Assembly (NCBI RefSeq): GCF_037151175.1 | Contig: NZ_JBBCOR010000004.1 | Coordinates: 186,001 to 250,000 of the forward strand | DNA: 64,000 bases | Source of the DNA: Asaia sp003994335 | GTDB lineage: Bacteria > Pseudomonadota > Alphaproteobacteria > Acetobacterales > Acetobacteraceae | Direction: 5' to 3' | In this document: piece after piece, positions 53,385-61,408 of the stretch | How the letters are laid out: every line of letters starts with the position of its first letter | How positions within the stretch are numbered: the first letter of the stretch is position 1 | Notes under the pieces: model-generated | What the model was told of the DNA's origin: nothing | Database searches by the model: none | Seen by the model: the letters and a program-made list of their open reading frames with translations, nothing else | Program-made: the position numbers and the translations under genes

Positions 53385-53804
53385 TTTGGAAGAGCGCTCT
53401 GCGGGGCTCTGCCCCGCTCCCCGGAAAGGGGCTCGCCCCTTTCATCCCTTTTTCGCAACCAGGTTTTCAAAGGACGACTGTCCTTTGATGGGGCATGGGG
53501 CGAAGCCCCACGATAACAGGGGGCTTTGAAAGAGCGCTCTGCGGGGCTCTGCCCCGATCCCCGGAAAGGGGCTCGCCCCTTTCATCCCTTTTTCGCAACC
53601 AGGTTTTCAAAGGACGACTGTTCTTTGATGGGGTATGGGGCGAAGCCCCACGATAACAGGGGGCTTTGAAATAGCGCTTTGTGGGGCACTGCCTCGTTCC
53701 CCGAAAAGGGCTCGCCCCTTTTATCCCTTTTCAAAAACAGGTTTCCAAAGGACGACTGTCCTTTGGTGGGGTTTGGGGCGAAGCCCCATGCCCTCTCCCC
53801 CCTC
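53385..53804. repeat. Three tandem copies of a 140-bp hairpin-rich repeat
   Basis: Units begin at 53385, 53525 and 53665, an exact 140-base period. Copies 1 and 2 differ at only four positions; copy 3 has drifted further. Each unit contains several small inverted repeats: GGGGCTCTGCCCC, a GGAAAGGGG...CCCCTTTC stem, AAAGGACGACTGTCCTTT and TGGGGCGAAGCCCCA. There is no coding sense. It fills the gap between the S46 peptidase and the convergent SDR gene, where it may act as a transcription end or a REP-like element. Confidence 0.9.
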
Positions 53805-54675
53805 AGATGACGGGTGTACCGCCTGTCACAGCGATGGTTGCGCCGGAGATATAGCTGGCTTCGTCGCTCGCCAGCATTACATAGGGCGCGATAAGTTCGA
53901 CTGGCTGGCCAGGGCGGCCTAATGGGGTGTCTTCGCCGAAAACATGGACATGGTCACCATGCATTGTTGCAGGGATGAGCGGTGTCCAGATCGGGCCGGG
54001 GGCGACAGTGTTGGAACGGATGCCTTTCTCGCCCAGAAGCTGTGCAAGGCCGCCGCTGAAATTCTGGATCGCGGCCTTGGTAGCGGAATAAGCGAGCAGG
54101 CGCGGTTTGGGGCTGTCGGCATTGACCGAGATCGTGTGGATGAGCGAGGCCCCGCTTTTGAGATGGGGCAGGGCATTACGGGTCAGGCGGAAACTGGCGC
54201 CAATATTGGTAGCGAAGGTGTCATCCCATTCGTCTTCGGAGATGTCATCGAGTGCGAGGCGTTCGATCTGGAAAGCTGCATTATTGACCAGAATATCGAG
54301 CTTGCCGAAGGTCTGGATGGTTTTCTCAATAATGGTGCGGCATACTTCGCGGGATTTCAGATCGCCGGGGAGGAGCAGCGCATTGCGTCCCGCCTTTTCG
54401 ATCCAGACTGCAGTTTCCTGAGCGTCCGCTTCTTCCTCTTCCAGATAGGAGAGAGCGATATCGGCACCCTCGCGGGCATAGCCAATCGCCACAGCACGAC
54501 CGATGCCGGAATCGCCCCCGGTGATCAGGGCAACTTTACCCGTAAGGCGCCCCGAGCCCTCATAGCTGGTTTCGCCATGGTCGGGCTTGGGCGTCATGGC
54601 AGCTGTCTGACCGGGAATTCGATCCTGAAGGGGGGTATCGAAAGGGGGCTTCGCGAAATTTGTCATTGGGGACAT
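53803..54675 (-). CDS. Short-chain dehydrogenase, YghA/general-stress type
   Basis: A 290-residue SDR with an unusually long N-terminal arm (about 45 residues, PPFDTPLQDRIPGQTA...) that is characteristic of the YghA/YhdF/GsiB-like stress oxidoreductases. TGGDSGIG at 52-59 is the cofactor loop, NNAA at 131-134, and the catalytic residues are Ser183, Tyr196 and Lys200. The physiological substrate of this group is unclear. Two ATG codons (54675, 54666) could start it. Its stop meets the edge of the 140-bp repeat array. An aldehyde dehydrogenase lies upstream in the same direction, separated by a hairpin. Confidence 0.9.
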   Translation of the reverse strand: MSPMTNFAKPPFDTPLQDRIPGQTAAMTPKPDHGETSYEGSGRLTGKVALITGGDSGIGRAVAIGYAREGADIALSYLEEEEADAQETAVWIEKAGRNALLLPGDLKSREVCRTIIEKTIQTFGKLDILVNNAAFQIERLALDDISEDEWDDTFATNIGASFRLTRNALPHLKSGASLIHTISVNADSPKPRLLAYSATKAAIQNFSGGLAQLLGEKGIRSNTVAPGPIWTPLIPATMHGDHVHVFGEDTPLGRPGQPVELIAPYVMLASDEASYISGATIAVTGGTPVI

Positions 54676-54755
54676 CCAGCAGGAGGGGGCACGCTGCCTG
54701 AGCAGGGCACGAACCTGTAGTCATCGCGAAAACGTGAGGTAAGGTTGCATGGCAA

Positions 54756-54785
54756 AGGATATCAGGGACTGAGCCCTGATATCCT
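54756..54785 (-). terminator. Hairpin terminator after the aldehyde dehydrogenase gene
   Basis: AGGATATCAGGG and CCCTGATATCCT form a perfect 12-bp stem with a 6-base loop, 11 bases past the aldehyde dehydrogenase stop. On the minus strand it is followed by TTTGCC, a short T-run. It lies ahead of the SDR start. Confidence 0.7.
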
Positions 54786-54796
54786 GAGCAGCGCAA

Positions 54797-56167
54797 TCAG
54801 GCTGAGCGGATCAGCTTGTGATTGACGAATTCCTCGATGCCATTCGAGGAGAGTTCACGGCCATAGCCTGAGTTCTTGACGCCGCCGAAGGGGAGTTCGG
54901 GAGCTGTACCGGTGATATCGTTGATGAATACCATGCCGGTTTCAATGCGCTCTGCCAGCTTGCGGCCACGCTCGATGTCGCTGGTATGGACCGATCCGCC
55001 CAGACCGAAGGGTGAATCATTGGCCAAGGCGACAGCGGCGTCGTCGTCTGACACCGCATAGACGATGGCGGCCGGACCGAAGATCTCTTCGTAAAAGATC
55101 GGATTATCCTTGGTCACGCCGGTCAGGAGGCCAGCTTGCATGAAAAACCCTTCGCGATCGAGCTTCTTGCCGCCGGTGACGAGCGTAGCGCCGTGCTGCA
55201 CGGCCTTCTCGACCTGACTGATGGCCAGCTTCATGGCGTTCTCGCTGCTCATGGGGCCATGGGTCACCCCTTGCTCGAGCGGATCGCCGTAGCGGAAATC
55301 GGCCAGGGCATCGGACAGGCGACGCACGAAATCATCAGCGAGGGATTCGTGAACGATCATGCGCTTGGCCGCGGTGCAGACCTGACCGTTATTGGACATG
55401 CGCCCGGCGACGGCACGGGGAATAACCTCGTCGAGATTGGCATCATCGAGCACGATGAACGGGTCAGACCCTCCGAGTTCGAGTGTCGTTTTCTTCAGGG
55501 CCTTGCCTGCCTGCGCAGCCACCGCACTGCCAGCGCGCTCACTGCCTGTGAGGGCAACGCCGCGTACCTCCGGGCGGGCGATCAGTTCCTCGGAGACGTC
55601 GTTATCGATGAAGAGATTGGTCCAGGCACCCTTGGGGGCGCCAGCTTCAAGGAACAGGGATTCGAAGGCGAGGGCGCATTGCGGCACGCCAGGGGCATGC
55701 TTTGCCAGCACGACATTGCCTGCCATCAGATTGGGGCCTGCCACCCGGGCGAGCTGATAATAGGGGAAGTTCCACGGCTCCACGCAGTAGATGACACCGA
55801 GAGATTGGCTCAACACTGTTGCGCGCCCCTCGCTCACCTTGATCTCCCGTGGCGCGAGGAAGTCTTCGGCATTTTCGGCATAGTAGGCCAGGATTTTGGC
55901 CGAGAGCTCGGTTTCGGCAATCGCCTCGGGTAGGACCTTACCCATCTCGATCGAGATCAGACGGGCATATTTTTCCTTGCTCTGCTCGAGGATCTGCGCG
56001 GCTTTGCTGATGATTGCTCTGCGCTCGGCAAAGCTGCGATGGCGCCAGTCACGCTGGTAAAAATCATGGGCGGCTTCAAGCTTCTCGAAAGCCTGCGCCT
56101 TGGTATGAAGCTCGAATTCGCGCTCGGTCTTGCCCGTGGCGGGGTTGATCGTACGGTAGAGACTCAT
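54797..56167 (-). CDS. NAD(P)-dependent succinate-semialdehyde-type aldehyde dehydrogenase
   Basis: A 456-residue aldehyde dehydrogenase. The catalytic Glu230 lies in LELGGSDPF and Cys264 in NNGQVCTAAKR; 34 residues apart is normal. The compact length, the N-terminus SLYRTINPATG and the C-terminus IEEFVNHKLI fit the YneI/Sad subgroup, which oxidises succinate semialdehyde. The start at 56167 has AGGAG ten bases upstream; the open frame continues to 56551 but lies over low-quality coding sequence. It has its own terminator. The aldehyde actually used is not provable here. Confidence 0.92.
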   Translation of the reverse strand: MSLYRTINPATGKTEREFELHTKAQAFEKLEAAHDFYQRDWRHRSFAERRAIISKAAQILEQSKEKYARLISIEMGKVLPEAIAETELSAKILAYYAENAEDFLAPREIKVSEGRATVLSQSLGVIYCVEPWNFPYYQLARVAGPNLMAGNVVLAKHAPGVPQCALAFESLFLEAGAPKGAWTNLFIDNDVSEELIARPEVRGVALTGSERAGSAVAAQAGKALKKTTLELGGSDPFIVLDDANLDEVIPRAVAGRMSNNGQVCTAAKRMIVHESLADDFVRRLSDALADFRYGDPLEQGVTHGPMSSENAMKLAISQVEKAVQHGATLVTGGKKLDREGFFMQAGLLTGVTKDNPIFYEEIFGPAAIVYAVSDDDAAVALANDSPFGLGGSVHTSDIERGRKLAERIETGMVFINDITGTAPELPFGGVKNSGYGRELSSNGIEEFVNHKLIRSA

Positions 56168-56423
56168 CGTCTTCTGCTCCTGTCTTTTCATGCACCCGAT
56201 GCGTAACCGGGCCAGTGTCACGGTTTCAGAAAACCTGAGCCGGCTCATGGTTTCGTCGGAAATCATCTGCCCATGAGCCGCCGGTCCGGTGGAGGCGCTG
56301 CATCTGGGGCTGATCGCCGGTCGCATCCGGACAAGCGGAGGGGGCAACGTTAGCCGCGAAAAAGCTCCAGGCGTAAGGTCAAAAGAGGCTTGGCTTGCGG
56401 GGGCGGGAGCGGCTACGACCGAG

Positions 56424-56619
56424 GGGTCGAAGGTCTTGCGCGAGCAAGTGAATAGGGAATGCCGGACGGGCTGGCTGATCGTCATGGGATCGGGTTCGAG
56501 GCGGCAGCTGTCCCCGCAACTGTGAGCGGCGAGTTTTTCCGCACAAACCACTGGGTGCCTGCACCTGGGAAGGGGCGGAAAAGCGATGAACCGCGAGCCA
56601 GGAGACCTGCCTTCGTCCC
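56424..56619 (+). ncRNA. Cobalamin (adenosylcobalamin) riboswitch
   Basis: The B12 box AGCCAGGAGACCTGCC lies at 56596-56611, and the other conserved core GCAGCTGTCCCCGCAACTGT precedes it near 56505. The closing P1 stem is visible: GGGtCGAAGG (56424-56433) pairs with CCTTCGtCCC (56610-56619). The element ends 123 bases before the NiCoT permease start, so bound cobalamin should switch off synthesis of the cobalt importer. Confidence 0.92.
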
Positions 56620-56742
56620 ATCAGACTGTCAGGCCGGACGGGACGATCCGCCAGAGGGAGAAAAAGCGCGTGAGCCGACCAGCCCCACCCGTTCCATTTC
56701 TGTTCAAAGCCCAGGGTGACATCAAGCGATCGGGGAGGGGTC

Positions 56743-57777
56743 ATGCAAGCTGACCTCATCGCCCAGCCCACGCGCAGCCTGAGGCTGCGTATCAGCCTGC
56801 TCGGTGCCGGATTGCTGCTGGCCAATATGGCGCTCTGGATATGGACGTTCATCATGTTCCATGACAGGCCGCTGCTGCTTGGGAATGCACTCCTGGCCTA
56901 TGGGTTCGGATTACGTCATGCGGTCGATGCCGACCATATCGCCTCCATCGATAATGTGACCCGAAAATTCATTCAGATAGGGCGGCAACCTCTGCTGACC
57001 GGGTTCTGGTTTGCCATCGGCCATTCGATGATCGTGGTGCTGGCCGCGCTGGGAACGGCTCTGTTGTCCCAGGCCATGCAGGATCGTTTCGGCGCCTGGC
57101 GCGATATTGGTGGCGTGGCGAGCACGCTTGTGTCAGCGGGTTTTCTCTTTGCGCTGGCCATCACCAATTTCATCGTGCTGCGCGGTGCGTGGCGGGCCTG
57201 GCGGCATGTCAGGGCCGGGGGCGCGGTCGAGGAGGTCGATATCGATGCGCTGATGAGCAAGGGCGGCCTCCTGTCGCGTCTGCTCTATCCGCTGTTTCGC
57301 CTCGTCTCGCGTAGCTGGCACATGGTGCTGTTGGGGTTTCTGTTCGGGCTCGGATTTGACACGGCGACCGAGGTTTCCCTGCTCGGACTTTCGGCATCCC
57401 AGGCGAGCCGGGGCGTTTCTGTCGCGGCCATCATGATCTTTCCGGCCTTGTTCGCTGCCGGTATGGCGCTGATCGATACGGCTGACGGTGTGCTGATGCT
57501 GGGGGCCTATCGTTGGGCTTTTGTCGATCCTTTGCGCAAGCTCCGCTACAATATCATCATCACGCTGATTTCTGTCATCGTGGCGGTCGGGATTGGAAGT
57601 ATCGAGACGCTCAAGCTGCTGGGGGATCAGATCGGGTTCCAGGGGCGCTTCTGGCAGGCTGTATCGGCAGTGAGCGACAGTTTTAATCAGATCGGTTTCA
57701 TCGTAATCGGGTTATTTTTACTGGCCTGGATGCTGTCGCTCCTGTTCCACCGCGCCGGCAGGAAGCGCTCCCGATGA
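56743..57777 (+). CDS. NiCoT family nickel/cobalt permease
   Basis: A 344-residue inner membrane permease with about eight helices that imports Ni2+ and/or Co2+ at low levels. The signature HAVDADHI in helix 2 (His59 to His65) is the metal-binding motif, and the second signature FGLGFDTATEV is present near residue 204, with a third LFAAGMALIDTADG. A GGGGAGGGG ribosome binding site precedes the ATG at 56743. Control by a cobalamin riboswitch points to cobalt for B12 synthesis as the main cargo. Confidence 0.94.
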   Translation: MQADLIAQPTRSLRLRISLLGAGLLLANMALWIWTFIMFHDRPLLLGNALLAYGFGLRHAVDADHIASIDNVTRKFIQIGRQPLLTGFWFAIGHSMIVVLAALGTALLSQAMQDRFGAWRDIGGVASTLVSAGFLFALAITNFIVLRGAWRAWRHVRAGGAVEEVDIDALMSKGGLLSRLLYPLFRLVSRSWHMVLLGFLFGLGFDTATEVSLLGLSASQASRGVSVAAIMIFPALFAAGMALIDTADGVLMLGAYRWAFVDPLRKLRYNIIITLISVIVAVGIGSIETLKLLGDQIGFQGRFWQAVSAVSDSFNQIGFIVIGLFLLAWMLSLLFHRAGRKRSR

Positions 57778-57913
57778 GACGGACCGGCCCCTGTAGCACA
57801 CCCTCTTCATGAGCGAGGCCGCAGGCGTCCGTCCGGAAATCCCGTCTTGCGGTTGTCTGCGGAGAGAAGCGTCTGCAAGTCCCTCCGCGCCCGGTTCTTT
57901 CGAAAAGGGCGCG

Positions 57914-60900
57914 TCAGAAGTGAGCGCCCACACGCATCTGGAAATTGCGTCCGATCAGAGCCTCGTAATAACGCGCCGGATCATAAATTCCGGAATCCCG
58001 TGGCAGGGCATCAATAATATTATTGACGACGAAGCCCGCCGAGAGATTACGGGTGATCTCATATCCGACAGAGAGATTGAAATAGGCAAAGGCGGGGCGC
58101 TTGTTGCCCTGATAGCGGTTATTCGGCACCTGCTGCATGAAGACACTGGGCCCGTACCAGAGTGTCTGCCATTGCGCGCTGAGTGCCCCGCGTTGCCATG
58201 TGGCGTTCAGGGTCATGTTGTCCTTGGGTGAGGCTATGCGTCCCGCCAGAGGATAGCTGCTGCCCAGATAATCCTGCTCGCTCCTGAAATAATGAACGTA
58301 GTTACCCTGCAGATCGACCAGTCCCCAGGACTCGCTTAGGCCAAAACGTGTAAGCGGCGTTCCATATTCCGCCGTTGTCTGCAGCGCCTGCGTCTCGTAT
58401 CGCGCGATATTATAATAGCCGGACTGGAAATCGCTGATCTGCCCGGTTGCGTCACGACTGACATGCGTACAATAGGCGTTATCGGGATAGGTCGAGGAAT
58501 CGTAACACGCGGCTAGAAGCTCTGCCGCCCCGAGATAGGTGATGGCATCCGCGATCCGGACATCGACGAAGGACGCTTTCACATCCAGGCCTCTGGCGAA
58601 ATGAGGTCTGAATTCGAGGCTCGCCGTATAGCTCTTCGATCGCTCATTACGAAGCGCGGAATTGCCCCCCGCTGTTCCCTCGACGGGGAAATAGTTGAAA
58701 TTCGATATGAAATTCCGACCGATCCCGGCCTTGGCGCAATTGGCTGCACGGGTCGCGGGGTTCGGCCCCGAACCGAGACCGACATCCGAGCATGGATCGG
58801 TCCCGCTTTCATAGCTGAGCGAGCGTGGCGAAAAGAGTTCGCCCACAGAGGGATTGCGAACGGAGACGGCATAATTGCCGCTGAAACCAAAATCCCGCAT
58901 TGGCCACCACGAGCCGCCCAGCATATAGGTCCAGTATGTGCCGGTCATGCTGTTATGGGTCAGCCGGCCATTGGCCGTAAGGGACAGGTGATACACCCCC
59001 TTCACGGCCATACCCGGCGATATGACGGGAATATCTAGTTCCCCGAAGGCTTCATGGGTGTGATAGGCACCGCCGGTCGCGGGGAGAACAGAATTGCTGC
59101 CATAAGGCAGGGTGGTTCCGTCGGGTTGCTGCCAGCCGAGATAATACGTGCCAGGGTCGAAGCGATAGGCCTCTCGTCGGTGTTCGTAGCCCAGATCCCA
59201 TTTGACATCGCCCGCTGGCAGCGTCAGCACCGTTGAGCTGATCTCCGCCTGGAGGTCGCGCTGGGCGTTGACGTTGGTTGAGCGTGCATCCGCCGTGACA
59301 TAGTCACGCGCTGCCGGTGTCATCTGGTTGTAGCCGAAGGGATTGAGTGGCGCACAAACGCTGCTGCGCGTCGCGATAGGCGCATTCTCATACCCGCTTG
59401 CGCAGGAAATCGTGCCATCCGCATTGGTAACGGCGTTCAGGGCATTGACCAGATTGGGAATGATGATGGAGGGCTGGGTGGTGACGTTGTGATAGCGCAT
59501 GTATGCGCCACGGAGCTTCCAGTCGAAACGGCGGTTGAATGCGCGGAAGTCACCGTTGAGCCCGCCTGCAAAACGATAGAAATCGAGTGACGTCCGGTAA
59601 TATCCCGGATCGAGATCCTGATTGAGGCGGTTGAGATAAAAACGATCCGTGGGAAGGCCGTTTTCGGCCAGAGCCTGCTTGATCGTGCTGCGCTCGGTGG
59701 CGGTGAGAAAAGGATTATCGGTGCTCAGGGCCAGAGGGCCGGTCACCACGCTGTTCTGAAAATAGCTGCTGCTTCGCGGCCCTGCATCATTCGGTGTCAG
59801 GGCGTCGTCAAAGCTCGTCGTGCTCCATGTCCCTTGTCCGACCTGATTGGCGGCGTGGCTGCGTCCATACCAGCCCTGCCAGCTGGCATGAAGATGATCA
59901 GTAAGGTCGTAATGGCTGAGAAGGGTCAGATTGAGCTTGTCGTTGGGGGTCATGAGCTGCATGTAGTCGCGCAGGGCAATCCCGTTGCCGCCCAGGCCAT
60001 AAGTGTTATCGCCTTTGAGCAATTTTCCGCTATCCAGAGAGACGAGTGACTGGCCGTCACGGCTGAACAGGAGCGGAGCGCCATTGGCCCCTGCAATGCC
60101 AGCATTTGTCTGACCGCCAAGCGTTGCGCCGTAGAGCCCGCCATAAACAGGCATGTCGCCGTAACTGCCCGTCAGAAGTGGCATGCCGGTGACGGAATTC
60201 TGAATGTAGCGCGTGCCCGCGCCCAGAACATAGGTGTAAGGGGCGCTCTGTCCGAGTGGCACGCGATGATAAGTGGCCGCATCGGCACCCATGGCGTCAG
60301 GGCGATCGCGCGAGGTCAGTCCGGCCTGATTGCGGTACTCCACGTCAAGAACAACCCCGCCCCGGTCGTGATCGAAGCCCGTACCCGCCTTGAATGCGAC
60401 CTTCTCGCCCGACGCGTCCATTTTCTGAGACCAGTTGCCCTGGCTCTCGAGCGAAACGCCCTTGTAATGGTCATCCAGCGTATAGTTGATCACGCCTCCG
60501 ACGGCATCGGCACCATAGGCCGCCCCGGCGCCACCAAGCCGGGTATCGACTGTCTTGATCAGGGAGCTGGGCAGGATACTGACATCCACCTGTGAACCGG
60601 GAGCCACGCCGTAAATCGAGGCTGTCGCACCGCCCGCCATGCGCATGCCATCCACCAAGGTGAGGGTCCGTTGTGCCCCGAGATTAAGCAGACTGACGAA
60701 GGACTGGCCCGCTCCAAAGCTGTTCTGGGTTCCCATGGGGGAATTGCCGCCCACGCTGGCGGCCGGATTTTCGCGCAGCAGCGCCGTCCCCAGATCGTAA
60801 TAGCCTCTGCGTCGGATCTGAGTGCCATCGAGGGTGGACCCTGCCATGACATTGGTCAGGCGAGTCTGAGACAGGCGTGTGCCGGTCACATAAATCGTTT

Positions 60901-61207
60901 CGGTCGGGAGGGTCGGTGCGCTGGCCTGTGTCGTCAGGACCGTCGCCCTGTCGTTACGGCTGGTCGTCGTGGTCGCGGCCCTTTTCTTTTTCCGGACAGG
61001 GGTAGGGCGGGAGGAGGCCTGAGCCCTCTGCCCGGCAGGGTTGCCGACCATGCTTGCAGGGCCGGTGCCTCGCGCCCGATATCCGTCCTGAGCACGAGCC
61101 TGGGCGAGAGAAACGGACGAGGCGCAACCGGAAAGAAAAGCCGCAGCCAGCAGGCCACGCCTTCTACGGCTCTTGCCCCGGCGTGTCTGCGTGTCCGATT
61201 GTCTCAT
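57914..61207 (-). CDS. Large TonB-dependent receptor
   Basis: A 1097-residue outer membrane receptor. After a signal segment (RRGLLAAAFLSGCASSVSLAQA) comes a low-complexity basic/Thr-rich linker, a TonB-box-like ETIYVTGTR near residue 103, a plug domain with TLTLVDGMRMAGG and GGAGAAYGADAVGGVINYTLDD, then a long barrel ending NFQMRVGAHF with the expected terminal Phe. It belongs to the iron-, sugar- or oligomer-receptor type with SusC-like length; the ligand is unknown. A ribosome binding site AGAGG precedes the ATG. It lies downstream of a DcaP-like porin on the same strand, which suggests a joint uptake locus. Confidence 0.93.
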   Translation of the reverse strand: MRQSDTQTRRGKSRRRRGLLAAAFLSGCASSVSLAQARAQDGYRARGTGPASMVGNPAGQRAQASSRPTPVRKKKRAATTTTSRNDRATVLTTQASAPTLPTETIYVTGTRLSQTRLTNVMAGSTLDGTQIRRRGYYDLGTALLRENPAASVGGNSPMGTQNSFGAGQSFVSLLNLGAQRTLTLVDGMRMAGGATASIYGVAPGSQVDVSILPSSLIKTVDTRLGGAGAAYGADAVGGVINYTLDDHYKGVSLESQGNWSQKMDASGEKVAFKAGTGFDHDRGGVVLDVEYRNQAGLTSRDRPDAMGADAATYHRVPLGQSAPYTYVLGAGTRYIQNSVTGMPLLTGSYGDMPVYGGLYGATLGGQTNAGIAGANGAPLLFSRDGQSLVSLDSGKLLKGDNTYGLGGNGIALRDYMQLMTPNDKLNLTLLSHYDLTDHLHASWQGWYGRSHAANQVGQGTWSTTSFDDALTPNDAGPRSSSYFQNSVVTGPLALSTDNPFLTATERSTIKQALAENGLPTDRFYLNRLNQDLDPGYYRTSLDFYRFAGGLNGDFRAFNRRFDWKLRGAYMRYHNVTTQPSIIIPNLVNALNAVTNADGTISCASGYENAPIATRSSVCAPLNPFGYNQMTPAARDYVTADARSTNVNAQRDLQAEISSTVLTLPAGDVKWDLGYEHRREAYRFDPGTYYLGWQQPDGTTLPYGSNSVLPATGGAYHTHEAFGELDIPVISPGMAVKGVYHLSLTANGRLTHNSMTGTYWTYMLGGSWWPMRDFGFSGNYAVSVRNPSVGELFSPRSLSYESGTDPCSDVGLGSGPNPATRAANCAKAGIGRNFISNFNYFPVEGTAGGNSALRNERSKSYTASLEFRPHFARGLDVKASFVDVRIADAITYLGAAELLAACYDSSTYPDNAYCTHVSRDATGQISDFQSGYYNIARYETQALQTTAEYGTPLTRFGLSESWGLVDLQGNYVHYFRSEQDYLGSSYPLAGRIASPKDNMTLNATWQRGALSAQWQTLWYGPSVFMQQVPNNRYQGNKRPAFAYFNLSVGYEITRNLSAGFVVNNIIDALPRDSGIYDPARYYEALIGRNFQMRVGAHF

Positions 61208-61320
61208 GCGCCTCTTTTCCCCTCATCTGCCTGATATCTGATTTCGCCTTTCCATGTACTGAACAGGGATGGCTGAGAACCGATAATGCACGGCGTGACT
61301 TCGGAAAGAACCGTCATGTT

Positions 61321-61360
61321 GTAGAATGAGCACAGTCGAGCGGAATGTCTCTCATTCTAC
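61321..61360. promoter_or_regulatory. 10-bp inverted repeat between the porin and TonB receptor genes
   Basis: GTAGAATGAG and CTCATTCTAC are perfect arms separated by exactly 20 bases, in the 201-base gap between two same-strand genes. No T-run follows on the minus strand, so an operator for the receptor is more likely than a terminator. Confidence 0.45.
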
Positions 61361-61408
61361 CATTGTAACGTAATGCGGGGGGCGAGAATTATGAGGTCGA
61401 GGTTTCCT

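Noticed and set aside
53385..53804. CRISPR array
   Set aside because: The repeats are tandem 140-bp units without spacers and no cas gene is near.
53131..53922. Open frames running through the 140-bp repeats
   Set aside because: They only read the repeat unit (arginine/proline-rich peptides) and have no ribosome binding site.
61120..61207. Lipoprotein signal in the large TonB receptor (LSGC)
   Set aside because: TonB receptors are rarely lipidated and a signal peptidase I site (AQA) lies further on, so it is noted but not called.
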